From contig MDVR01000155.1 in NCBI GenBank assembly GCA_001940725.1, forward strand, positions 1 to 20,671: a stretch of DNA of 20,671 nucleotides, given 5' to 3'. A model generated the notes under the pieces. The model ran no database searches and had not been told where the DNA came from. It was given only the letters and a program-made list of their open reading frames with translations. A program made the translations under genes and the position numbers. This document shows, piece by piece, positions 8,270 through 16,239 of the stretch (positions are counted from its first letter, which is position 1; every line of letters begins with the position of its first letter). Source of the stretch: Candidatus Heimdallarchaeota archaeon LC_2 (GTDB lineage: Archaea > Asgardarchaeota > Heimdallarchaeia > Heimdallarchaeales > Kariarchaeaceae).

Positions 8270-9769
8270 ATGGAGATTAGTATAGAAATGAATACATGGA
8301 CACCAGAACTAAGTAAAAAATTAGAACTTCTAAATTATCTTGAACCCATAATTGCACTACGAAAATTACCTTTCAGTGAGCCTGATCTAAGAATGATGCG
8401 AGATCGATATGACATTCTTTCATTAGTTTTAATCATGATCCAAGAAATCATAAATTCTTTTAGTATTGATAGTGAGATTGGATTAGGATTAACCAGAGAT
8501 GATATAATGAATCGGCTAATTCCTTTTATGGAAAAAATTGATCAAAGGGATGGTATTATCGTTAATTCTGAATTGCATGTTCAATTTATTTCCAAATTGA
8601 TCACTAAACTTACTTCGAAAAATTACCAAGAACATAAGATAACATTTATTGATTATCAAGATGGAAATTTTCTCCAAAGAGATCGTATACTAACTATCTT
8701 GAAAGCCGAATTAGGACCTGAGGGGATAGTTGTAATAAAAATAGATGAAAAGTTAATCAATATTTTTCGATCATTGGCAAATGAAGATTCAATCGAAAAT
8801 GAAGTAACAGCTCAACGTTATATGTTAAGTACACAGGTCGCTAAAGGAGAACTATCAAATGCAATTAATAGTGCAAAAAGACAAGTGAGCAGTGCTCGAG
8901 CTTATTTAGTAAAAATTCATAACACTATTCGCAGTTTAGAAAGAAATTATGATGAGAAAAAGTGGAGAGAAGTACAAAGGGTCGATCTTAAGAGAATTGA
9001 AGAGCAGGTAGAACAGTGGATTAAAGATCATAATGATATTTATGATTTGGTTGGAATACATTTTGGTTCAGTTCCTTATAATGACCCCAATTACAAAAAA
9101 ATTCAGAGTTTAGAAAAACGGATTATGGATGCAAATAGTTATTTTACCTCGATCTACAGTACGGTAAGTGCTGCCCGTCAAACTTTTCTAAGTGTTCATT
9201 GGAATAGAAGAAGATTCACAACTTCCGATGATATATTATTTTCACTTGATCCAGAATTGGTACAGGCTATAGCACGAACAACTTTAGCAGAACAACCAAA
9301 TGTGATGAATCTACTTGAGGGTTATCTACAAATTCCTCGGGCCCCTCGCATTCATAGTATCCTAAATACTCTTGATTATCTCACTGCAACTGGAAGAACT
9401 TATTTTGATCCTAAACCGATCGAAAATTTAGAGTTAACGTTTTCTGAAGAAATTTCAAAATTTGATGAACAAGTAAAATTGGATGCATGGACGGCCTTTT
9501 ACGAATTCATTAACAATCAAAACCAATTCATGCTTTCTTCTCTGTTTAATTTCATGAAGGAAAGTGGGAATTCATATACTTCCATCGTTTTTTTATGTTA
9601 TTTTTTCATGATACGAGCTGGTGAGGAAGCAAAAATTGGTTATCAACATGATAAAGTCTACATTATAAATTCTACCCTTAATAATCTATTTCACTTTGAA
9701 TATAGGGAGAATGTTGTAATAGGGGGAGGAGATTTACTCATTAAAGTAGAGGAGGTAGATGGAAATTAG
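8270..9769 (+). CDS. jetA: JetA (MksF/MukF-like kleisin), Wadjet system
   Basis: JetA is the kleisin-type subunit that bridges the SMC heads of JetC in Wadjet complexes. The 499-residue length and first position in a JetA-B-C-D order are typical. Residues 10-110 are helical with a winged-helix-like region (for example LTRDDIMNRLIPFM, 74-87). Residues 180-260 form the central helical core; its RYMLSTQVAKGELSNAINSA stretch (183-202) resembles the corresponding part of MukF/JetA proteins. A further helical region covers 330-460, and the C-terminus looks like a second small winged-helix fold. The start is ATG 8270 behind a TATA-like box; a second in-frame ATG at 8288 is possible. Its end overlaps jetB by 11 bases. 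On sequence alone JetA proteins are poorly conserved, so the call rests mainly on synteny with JetC and JetD. Confidence 0.78.
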   Translation: MEISIEMNTWTPELSKKLELLNYLEPIIALRKLPFSEPDLRMMRDRYDILSLVLIMIQEIINSFSIDSEIGLGLTRDDIMNRLIPFMEKIDQRDGIIVNSELHVQFISKLITKLTSKNYQEHKITFIDYQDGNFLQRDRILTILKAELGPEGIVVIKIDEKLINIFRSLANEDSIENEVTAQRYMLSTQVAKGELSNAINSAKRQVSSARAYLVKIHNTIRSLERNYDEKKWREVQRVDLKRIEEQVEQWIKDHNDIYDLVGIHFGSVPYNDPNYKKIQSLEKRIMDANSYFTSIYSTVSAARQTFLSVHWNRRRFTTSDDILFSLDPELVQAIARTTLAEQPNVMNLLEGYLQIPRAPRIHSILNTLDYLTATGRTYFDPKPIENLELTFSEEISKFDEQVKLDAWTAFYEFINNQNQFMLSSLFNFMKESGNSYTSIVFLCYFFMIRAGEEAKIGYQHDKVYIINSTLNNLFHFEYRENVVIGGGDLLIKVEEVDGN

Positions 9770-10562
9770 TTTTAGTGATGGAGGATCAAAAGGTCTCGAA
9801 ACACTTTTTGACGATTTAAGTAAACAAGAACAAGCAATTTCAGAGGATGAACAAGATCTATTGAATGACATATATAACGCTGGCCGATTAATACGCCTTT
9901 CTTTGAGCAGCTCTAGTAAACACAAAAAAGAATATAGGGAGACAATTAAAAGACTTCGATCCAAACGACCACGTGTAGAGAGAATGGTACATCAAATAGC
10001 TTCATCATTAGATTTGGAGGTGTTGACTATTACGGGATCTCAATTGGTTTTACATCCTCTCCCTGATTCTGCATTTCGTACAAGAGCAGCAGATCTAGAT
10101 CTACCTTCTGGGCTGAAAGAAAAACGATTGGGTTCTCTCATTCTTGTATCAATAGCAGCTCTCTGTTTCCCGACAGGTAATCAAATTGAAGATCCAGATA
10201 TGAGAGGGTTCCCAGTAACAATTGAAGAAATAATTGATAAAATCAATCAAGTAAGTAAGGAATTAGATAAACAATTAGACACTTATGAATTAAGCCCACC
10301 GACAAATCACATTGAACTAACCAAAGTATATCAAGAGTTCCGTAAGTATAAGACTGAAATTCCAGAAGAAAACAAAATGTACACCCAAAAAGAGATGGTT
10401 AGACGATATTTTAGATATTTAATTCAGCATGGTTTTTTGGTACTTGATGACGACCGTTATTTTCCAACTCTTCTGTTCAAGCTACAGGTTACTGCTTTAA
10501 TTAAAAATAAACTATTTTTAGACTTTTTGAATCTTCAGGAGGAAATAAATGCCCGTTCTTAA
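9759..10562 (+). CDS. jetB: JetB (MksE/MukE-like subunit), Wadjet system
   Basis: JetB is the KITE-type winged-helix subunit that binds JetA and DNA. This 267-residue protein sits between jetA and jetC, overlapping jetA by 11 bases and jetC by 14, which implies translational coupling. GGAGGT (9751-9756) lies just before the ATG, with unusually short spacing. The region 60-125 (RPRVERMVHQIASSLDLEVL onward) and the C-terminal region YTQKEMVRRYFRYLIQHGFL with VLDDDRYFPT look like winged-helix units with a beta wing, as in MukE. There is no enzymatic motif, as expected. It is somewhat longer than the roughly 200 residues usual for JetB. The assignment is by position, size and fold pattern. Confidence 0.76.
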   Translation: MEISFSDGGSKGLETLFDDLSKQEQAISEDEQDLLNDIYNAGRLIRLSLSSSSKHKKEYRETIKRLRSKRPRVERMVHQIASSLDLEVLTITGSQLVLHPLPDSAFRTRAADLDLPSGLKEKRLGSLILVSIAALCFPTGNQIEDPDMRGFPVTIEEIIDKINQVSKELDKQLDTYELSPPTNHIELTKVYQEFRKYKTEIPEENKMYTQKEMVRRYFRYLIQHGFLVLDDDRYFPTLLFKLQVTALIKNKLFLDFLNLQEEINARS

Positions 10563-13500
10563 TAAATATCGAGTAATCCATTTCGGAGTTAAAACGAAAG
10601 CGAATCAATCCGTGGTTTATTTTAAAGATCTAACAATCCCATTCTATGGAAAAAATACTTACATATATGGAACAAATGGAACTGGAAAGTCATCTTTAAT
10701 TAGTTTACTTCTATATTCCTTGCACCCACTCAAACGTGATTTTCCAAAGGGAGAGGGTAAAAAACGAGTATTTACTGATTATGTGATGGGAGATAGACCT
10801 GGTTATATTATGTTGGAATGGATACTAAATCCAAATGAGGTAGATGAATCAAAAAGAAGATTTCTTTTAACTGGAATGGTAGTATCTACTAGACAACAAA
10901 AACTTAGAGAACAATTCTTTCTAAGAGAATATGATGCATCCACTGCTACTATCACACTTGATAATTTTTCACCAATCGAGGAAGGTCTCCCACAAAGTCT
11001 TGAAGCAGTCAGGACTCTTTTGAGAAATAACAAATTTAGATTAACTACAGGTGCTAATGAGTGGATGGATATGTTGGAAAATTTTATGATCCATCGTAGT
11101 ATGATTTCAAATCTAATAAAATTGAATCAAACAGAAAATTCGATGAAAGAGGGTTTACAATATGATAGTGAATTAGAATTTGTAGTATCCTTACTCAAAG
11201 ATATAGTACCAGAACCAGCTGAATCAGAGAGCTTTGGAATTCAACTAAAAAATCAATTTTCATTTATCAAGAAACAACCGGACATTAAACGAGAGTTGCA
11301 ATTTCTAAAGGAAACTGGGGAAAAAATAAAACCATACGTTAGTTTAAACGATATTAAAAATAAATTAATTACAGAATATGAAAGAATTAATGCTGAAGTT
11401 AGACATAATCAATTTACCTCTGTCAAGGTTTCAAAAATTCTGGAGAAAGATTTAGTAAATGTCGATATGGAGTTAACAGAGAAAAAGGAGAAGGTTAAAC
11501 ATCTTAAGGAGCAAAAAGAGCAGATAGCATTGAACCTTAAAATTGCTGAGTTCCTCTACAAAACATCTTATCTAGACATCCTATCGTTAGATAAGGTATC
11601 CAAGGAGGTTAAGATTGATCGATTAATGAAAAACCAAAATTTGGTTGGTTTCATTGAAAAATATTTTGAACTTCATAAACTCAAAGGTGATTTAGATGTA
11701 TCTGAAGAGCAACTCAGTATCAATTCAAAGATGTTAAAAGAAAAAATTTCTAAATCATTGAGTAAAATGAAAACAATTCTTGTAGGGTTATATTTGCAAG
11801 AGAAACCAAAATACCTTGATAACTTAAATTCAATAGATCAGCTTGAAAAACAAATATCTGCTAATGATCAAGAAATAGGTCGCAATGAAGAAAGAGAAAA
11901 AAATCTCACTATTAGGGTAAAAGAAATAAAGAAGGAAATTAATAAAATAAAGGATTTAGAGAGTTATTACACTGAATCATGTGGATCATGGAATGATTTA
12001 GAAGAACTTAAAGATAGTATACTGAAAAAATATAATAATCATTCAGAGAAATTAACATCTCTAAGAGAAAAAAATTTGATGTTTGAAGGATTAATTAATA
12101 ACATTGGCATCAAAATAGAGAACGAAAAACACCGTTTAGAAAAACTACGACAGAATCAAAATAAATTCAAAACGGAATTAAAAGAATATGATGAAATTTG
12201 GCAAAGGGTAGTTGATCATAGAATAACAAATACAGATCTTGGGACACTTGATCCGAACATTACAGATATTGAAGTTATATCAGTAGATTACATAAATGAA
12301 AAAAAGAATCAAATGATGAAATTACAACTGAGAAGTGCAGAGAATCAGATTTTATCTAATAAAGATGATTTCATTTTATCACATTGGGATTCAGTTGGAA
12401 AGCTGAAACCAGATAGTAAAATTATGGATACTTGTGAATATTTACAAAATCAAGGATATCAAGTGACTGATGCTTGGACATATTTACAGACTTATCCGAG
12501 TTTTATTCCAATAGCTGAGAAATATCCAATCCTGTTTACCGGAATCGCAGTTATATCTCCGAATAGCATAATTCAAATTAGAGAACTTTTGGAAACAAGA
12601 TATAAAGATGAATATTTTGATGTACCCCTTTTGATTTTGGATGTAGAACTTTTAGAAAATGATCTCGATTCTGCAGTTTGGGAAATTCCAAATCTTCTCA
12701 CGACAAGTCCTTTATCTGGAATTGATTGGAAATTTTCGAAAGAAAAACTAAATCTATACATTGAACATTTACGAATGAAACAGGAAGAATATAAGATTGT
12801 ACAGCAAGATATTGAGAAAGATATCCAGCTGATTATCGACTACCTTGATTTATGTAATTCTCTTCCAAGTTCAAATAAATATGAAGTACTACAGGCTGAG
12901 TCCAAAAACGTAGATGATGATATTAAATCAACTCAGGATCATACTAATACTCTAGAAAAAGAAGCAGGAGACACGGAAAAACAAATCGAATTATTGAAAT
13001 TACAAATAAGGGATACTGAAGAACAATTTCGTGTGTGGGCCAAAATCAAAGATCATTTTCTAACGAACTCGTCACTTCTCGAAAACAAAATAACAATAAT
13101 TGAAAAACACGAAAAAATGAAATTTCAAATCTCAGATGCAAGAGAGATTATTATAAGTATTAAATATGAAAATAAAATGAATGGGAGCGAGCTTGAATCT
13201 ACAAAAAAAATAGTAGAATTGCATAAGCGAACACTTGAGGATTATGAAGAACAAGCTAATGAATACTTAAATGTGGAAATTTTTGAATTACTAAAAAATA
13301 TTGATCCTCCAAAGAAAACTCAACATCTTCAGAGTTACAATCAATATAAAGATGCAATGCAACAATATAAACGACAGTTAGATGAGGATCCAAGTCTTGA
13401 GGAATTGAAGAAGAGAAGAGATGAAATTAAAAATAAATTCAAAAGTCAATTATCCAATTTAAAGAAAAACCTTGCAGTTGTGAATTGCACAATAGAGCAG

Positions 13501-15012
13501 TTAGAGGGCTTATATAGGCAACATAAACAGGAATTAGATCATGTGAGTACCATTATGACTTTTCGACAAAATCTTCAAAAAGGGCTTGTGAAAATACGTT
13601 CTGAATTCGAGAAGCTGTCAGAAGAATACTCAGATGTAAATATTCTAGTTAAATCATTACGAATTGAACTACTTACAAATTTACCAAAGATAGATTCTGA
13701 AGTTCCTATTGAGAAATTACATAAAGAATTTCATAATAAAATAAAGGAAAATGAAACGAATGAAGAGTTATTGGAACATTCTAAATCAGACCTTGAAGCG
13801 GTAGAAAAACGTCAACAAACATTGAATTTCCAAGTTCAAAAGATTGATGGATATTTGAGAGAATTGGAGAGTCAAATCGTGACTTTAGAATTAGTGTTAA
13901 GCCAAATTAATATTAAAAACGTTCAAATTCAATCTTTTCAACCATCTTCTCTAACTTCTATACAAAATGATTTGAGATTAATCATTGAGAATATCGAAGA
14001 TAAACTAGACATAAATCAAACAACTATCCGTACATTGAAGGATAATGTTGACAAATTTAATGAACATCTTTCAGATTTCAAAAAATTCCGCATGACGCAA
14101 TCTGAAAAGGTTGGTAACGATGTATATCTATCTAGTATCGCAATTTGTTTGGATTTGGAAGTTTTAGAGATACAATATATTGAAGAATATGAAAGAGAAT
14201 TAGAAAATCGGGCTACTGAACAGGAATTAATCTTATCCTCACATACTGAAAAATTGGAAAGCACTATTTCGTTATTCGATATGCAATTACAAGATATATT
14301 GAGAAAAATAAACCGGTTCCAATCCAAACGTATACCTTTTATGAAGGGGGATGTTGTCGAATCGATTCAGCCGTTAATGATGGAGTTTACGTTTAGATGG
14401 AAGGATATTAGTAATGAAACTTCGATCTTCTTAAGACAATATTTTCAATCATTACAAACTCATGATGAATTTCCGGACCATTTGAGAAATTACTTGAATT
14501 TATATTCAGAAATATTGAATCAGTTTCTTAGTACTCGACTAAAGGTAGTAAAGATACGACGTCCAAATGGATCTGGCGGATATGATATTCATGATATGGA
14601 TTTTGCTTTGAAGGGTTCGGGTGGAGAAGGTGCAACCCTTTCTATTATCCTTTATTGCTTAACTGCTTATTATCAGGCATTCTATGAGATAGGTCAAGAT
14701 AATGTGGATTTACCTAAAATAACTGATCAAATATCATTACCCTTTATTAATGATAATGCGACTGGGCAGGTAAACCGTCCAGATCTTGTTAAAATGCAAC
14801 TCGATTTGGCTGCATCATTAAATATTCAAATTATTATTTTCTCCCCAATTTCAGATGATGGGGTCATTGATGAATTTGAGCAGTTCTTTAAATTGAAGAA
14901 ATCCAACGAAAAATATGTAATTGGAGAAGAAGTTGATAGAGTAACTATTGGAACTGTAGAAGGAGGACCTGAGTTTTACCATACTCCAATTCGACAAACA
15001 GGAGGGGATTAA
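10549..15012 (+). CDS. jetC: JetC (MksB/MukB-like SMC ATPase), Wadjet system
   Basis: JetC is the loop-extruding SMC motor of Wadjet. The 1487-residue protein has an SMC architecture: head half with Walker A GTNGTGKSS (41-49, Lys 47), coiled coil about 240-620, a globular hinge-like region about 625-735, returning coiled coil about 735-1240, and a C-terminal head half with signature GSGGEG (1356-1361) and the Walker B region LPFINDNATG (1397-1406). The residue after Walker B Asp 1402 is Asn 1403, where most SMC/ABC ATPases have the catalytic Glu. From memory, other large JetC-like proteins also carry a DN there, so this may mark a subtype (possibly type II) rather than a lesion. AGGAGG (10537-10542) lies 6 bases before the ATG. 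There is no zinc-hook CxxC in the middle, which separates it from Rad50/SbcC. It is longer than the roughly 1100 residues of better-known JetC proteins. Confidence 0.88.
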   Translation: MPVLNKYRVIHFGVKTKANQSVVYFKDLTIPFYGKNTYIYGTNGTGKSSLISLLLYSLHPLKRDFPKGEGKKRVFTDYVMGDRPGYIMLEWILNPNEVDESKRRFLLTGMVVSTRQQKLREQFFLREYDASTATITLDNFSPIEEGLPQSLEAVRTLLRNNKFRLTTGANEWMDMLENFMIHRSMISNLIKLNQTENSMKEGLQYDSELEFVVSLLKDIVPEPAESESFGIQLKNQFSFIKKQPDIKRELQFLKETGEKIKPYVSLNDIKNKLITEYERINAEVRHNQFTSVKVSKILEKDLVNVDMELTEKKEKVKHLKEQKEQIALNLKIAEFLYKTSYLDILSLDKVSKEVKIDRLMKNQNLVGFIEKYFELHKLKGDLDVSEEQLSINSKMLKEKISKSLSKMKTILVGLYLQEKPKYLDNLNSIDQLEKQISANDQEIGRNEEREKNLTIRVKEIKKEINKIKDLESYYTESCGSWNDLEELKDSILKKYNNHSEKLTSLREKNLMFEGLINNIGIKIENEKHRLEKLRQNQNKFKTELKEYDEIWQRVVDHRITNTDLGTLDPNITDIEVISVDYINEKKNQMMKLQLRSAENQILSNKDDFILSHWDSVGKLKPDSKIMDTCEYLQNQGYQVTDAWTYLQTYPSFIPIAEKYPILFTGIAVISPNSIIQIRELLETRYKDEYFDVPLLILDVELLENDLDSAVWEIPNLLTTSPLSGIDWKFSKEKLNLYIEHLRMKQEEYKIVQQDIEKDIQLIIDYLDLCNSLPSSNKYEVLQAESKNVDDDIKSTQDHTNTLEKEAGDTEKQIELLKLQIRDTEEQFRVWAKIKDHFLTNSSLLENKITIIEKHEKMKFQISDAREIIISIKYENKMNGSELESTKKIVELHKRTLEDYEEQANEYLNVEIFELLKNIDPPKKTQHLQSYNQYKDAMQQYKRQLDEDPSLEELKKRRDEIKNKFKSQLSNLKKNLAVVNCTIEQLEGLYRQHKQELDHVSTIMTFRQNLQKGLVKIRSEFEKLSEEYSDVNILVKSLRIELLTNLPKIDSEVPIEKLHKEFHNKIKENETNEELLEHSKSDLEAVEKRQQTLNFQVQKIDGYLRELESQIVTLELVLSQINIKNVQIQSFQPSSLTSIQNDLRLIIENIEDKLDINQTTIRTLKDNVDKFNEHLSDFKKFRMTQSEKVGNDVYLSSIAICLDLEVLEIQYIEEYERELENRATEQELILSSHTEKLESTISLFDMQLQDILRKINRFQSKRIPFMKGDVVESIQPLMMEFTFRWKDISNETSIFLRQYFQSLQTHDEFPDHLRNYLNLYSEILNQFLSTRLKVVKIRRPNGSGGYDIHDMDFALKGSGGEGATLSIILYCLTAYYQAFYEIGQDNVDLPKITDQISLPFINDNATGQVNRPDLVKMQLDLAASLNIQIIIFSPISDDGVIDEFEQFFKLKKSNEKYVIGEEVDRVTIGTVEGGPEFYHTPIRQTGGD

Positions 15013-15016
15013 GATT
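14999..15016 (+). promoter_or_regulatory. Strong ribosome binding site directly before a non-AUG jetD start
   Basis: CAGGAGGGGA (14999-15008) at the end of jetC is a strong Shine-Dalgarno-like match, 8 bases before ATT 15014 and 9 before TTG 15015. There is no ATG, GTG or TTG in the jetD frame at this position. The site shows that translation starts here rather than at ATG 15224, and it is the main reason for the extended jetD call. Confidence 0.6.
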
Positions 15017-16135
15017 GGCGATAATATTACTGAATTAGCTCATTTATTTGATGGTGAATTTATTAATGATCCTAGAACTAAAAACTTTCTTAGTAGACTG
15101 AGAAATCTAAAACATAAAAAAATTGAGATATCTCTAATCAGAAAGTATTATCAACAAGATTTTCCAAATATAGTCCAATTATTTGGAATTGCAGGTTTAT
15201 CTAAATTTCTTCACTATTTACAAATGACAGAAAAGATTGAACTCCCAAAAGGTAAAAACCATTGGGCTGCTTACTACTCATTTGCACTCCCAAATTGGAT
15301 TTTGTTTAATACTAAGGAGAATACACGACAAGTTAATATAAATAAGGAATGGAAATCTTATTTATGGAGTCCAAAGATGAGGTGGGTTTCAACCTTGGAT
15401 CGTATGACTGATGGAACTTATGAAGCTTTTAAAATAATAAATCATTTCTGCATGAATATTAAGAAAAATAGGATTGATGTGATAACTGAAAAAGAAAGAT
15501 CTGCAATCCTATTTGGTGATGAGAAAAAACTGAATAGTTTGTATTTATCCTATAAAGAATATGCAGATTTATATGATTTGACGGATTCCTATTCAACCCA
15601 TGAACCAATTGTCTATGAGAAATTTGAGTCATCTGAAAGGAAAATGCTGATAATTGAAAATAGAGATACTTTTGATAGCTTTGTAAAGAGTAATCATGAG
15701 CTAACAATTCCATATTACAGATGGATAGTATATGGAAGTGGATTGGCTGTACTAAGTCAAGTACGAACTATTTTAGAATTTAATGTATCCGAGATTACCT
15801 ATTTTGGGGATGTAGACTATACTGGATTTCACATATATCAGGAATTAAAGAAGAAATATTATGCATTACGTCAAGAGAGTGGGTTGCCAGAGATTGTTTG
15901 CAAATTAGATAATGAGCTCTATAATGAGCTGTTATGGGTGTATGAACATATCAAATGGAATTTTCCATCGTATTCATCAAAGAAGTATGTTCTAGAAAAT
16001 GATATCTTCAATACTGATTTGAGGATACAATTTCAGGAACTTATGGATAACGGAAACAGAATACCCCAGGAATTACTAAATCGACTTTTAATACTTAAAA
16101 TATTGCAAAATCGAGTGAGTAATTCGAAACTTTAG
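15014..16135 (+). CDS. jetD: JetD (MksG) Toprim nuclease of the Wadjet system; non-canonical start
   Basis: JetD is the topoisomerase VI-like nuclease that cuts circular DNA captured by JetABC. The C-terminal half carries the Toprim motifs: LIIENRDTF (Glu 215, counting from 15014) and YFGDVDYTGFHI (Asp 266, Asp 268), matching the family patterns ENxxTF and GDxDxxGF. The first ATG is at 15224, but the same frame is open with protein-like sequence from the jetC stop onward (FDGEFINDPRTKNFLSRL and so on). Starting at ATT 15014 gives 373 residues, the usual JetD length, with GGAGG at 15001-15005 placed 8 bases upstream. No ATG, GTG or TTG in this frame sits there; a TTG one base over at 15015 is quickly closed by a stop. 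So the start is either a rare ATT, an upstream CTG at 14969, or a one-base sequence error. The function call is strong; the start is uncertain. Confidence 0.86.
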   Translation: MGDNITELAHLFDGEFINDPRTKNFLSRLRNLKHKKIEISLIRKYYQQDFPNIVQLFGIAGLSKFLHYLQMTEKIELPKGKNHWAAYYSFALPNWILFNTKENTRQVNINKEWKSYLWSPKMRWVSTLDRMTDGTYEAFKIINHFCMNIKKNRIDVITEKERSAILFGDEKKLNSLYLSYKEYADLYDLTDSYSTHEPIVYEKFESSERKMLIIENRDTFDSFVKSNHELTIPYYRWIVYGSGLAVLSQVRTILEFNVSEITYFGDVDYTGFHIYQELKKKYYALRQESGLPEIVCKLDNELYNELLWVYEHIKWNFPSYSSKKYVLENDIFNTDLRIQFQELMDNGNRIPQELLNRLLILKILQNRVSNSKL

Positions 16136-16190
16136 ATATATAGTGATAATCAATTTCCCTTCATACAACTTGTAGTAAGGTATCAATTCA

Positions 16191-16210
16191 TTTCTCTATA
16201 TTTATTGTTA
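16191..16210. terminator. T-rich spacer between convergent genes
   Basis: The 104-base gap between jetD and the convergent large gene includes the plus-strand T-rich run TTTCTCTATATTTATTGTTA, which could end jet operon transcription. The minus strand has only short T runs here. No hairpin was recognised. This is a weak call resting on location and composition. Confidence 0.25.
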
Positions 16211-16239
16211 GTCTATAATTTCTCAATTTATGAAAATTA

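Noticed and set aside
8176..8280. A 34-codon open frame starting MKLNQINKFINH between rad50 and jetA, overlapping the jetA start by 11 bases
   Set aside because: It has no ribosome binding site of note, runs across the TATA-like box of jetA, and shows no recognisable motif. A chance frame in A+T-rich spacer is more likely than a leader peptide or small gene.
8270..9776. JetA and JetB both begin MEIS with nearly the same bases (ATGGARATTAGT), suggesting duplication
   Set aside because: The similarity stops after four codons and the two proteins are otherwise unlike; coincidence in A+T-rich DNA is enough to explain it.
10549..15012. Possibility that the jet operon is a housekeeping MukBEF/MksBEF condensin
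   Set aside because: The fourth gene with the Toprim motifs ENRDTF and GDVDYTGF is the JetD/MksG nuclease, which marks a Wadjet-type system rather than a plain condensin.
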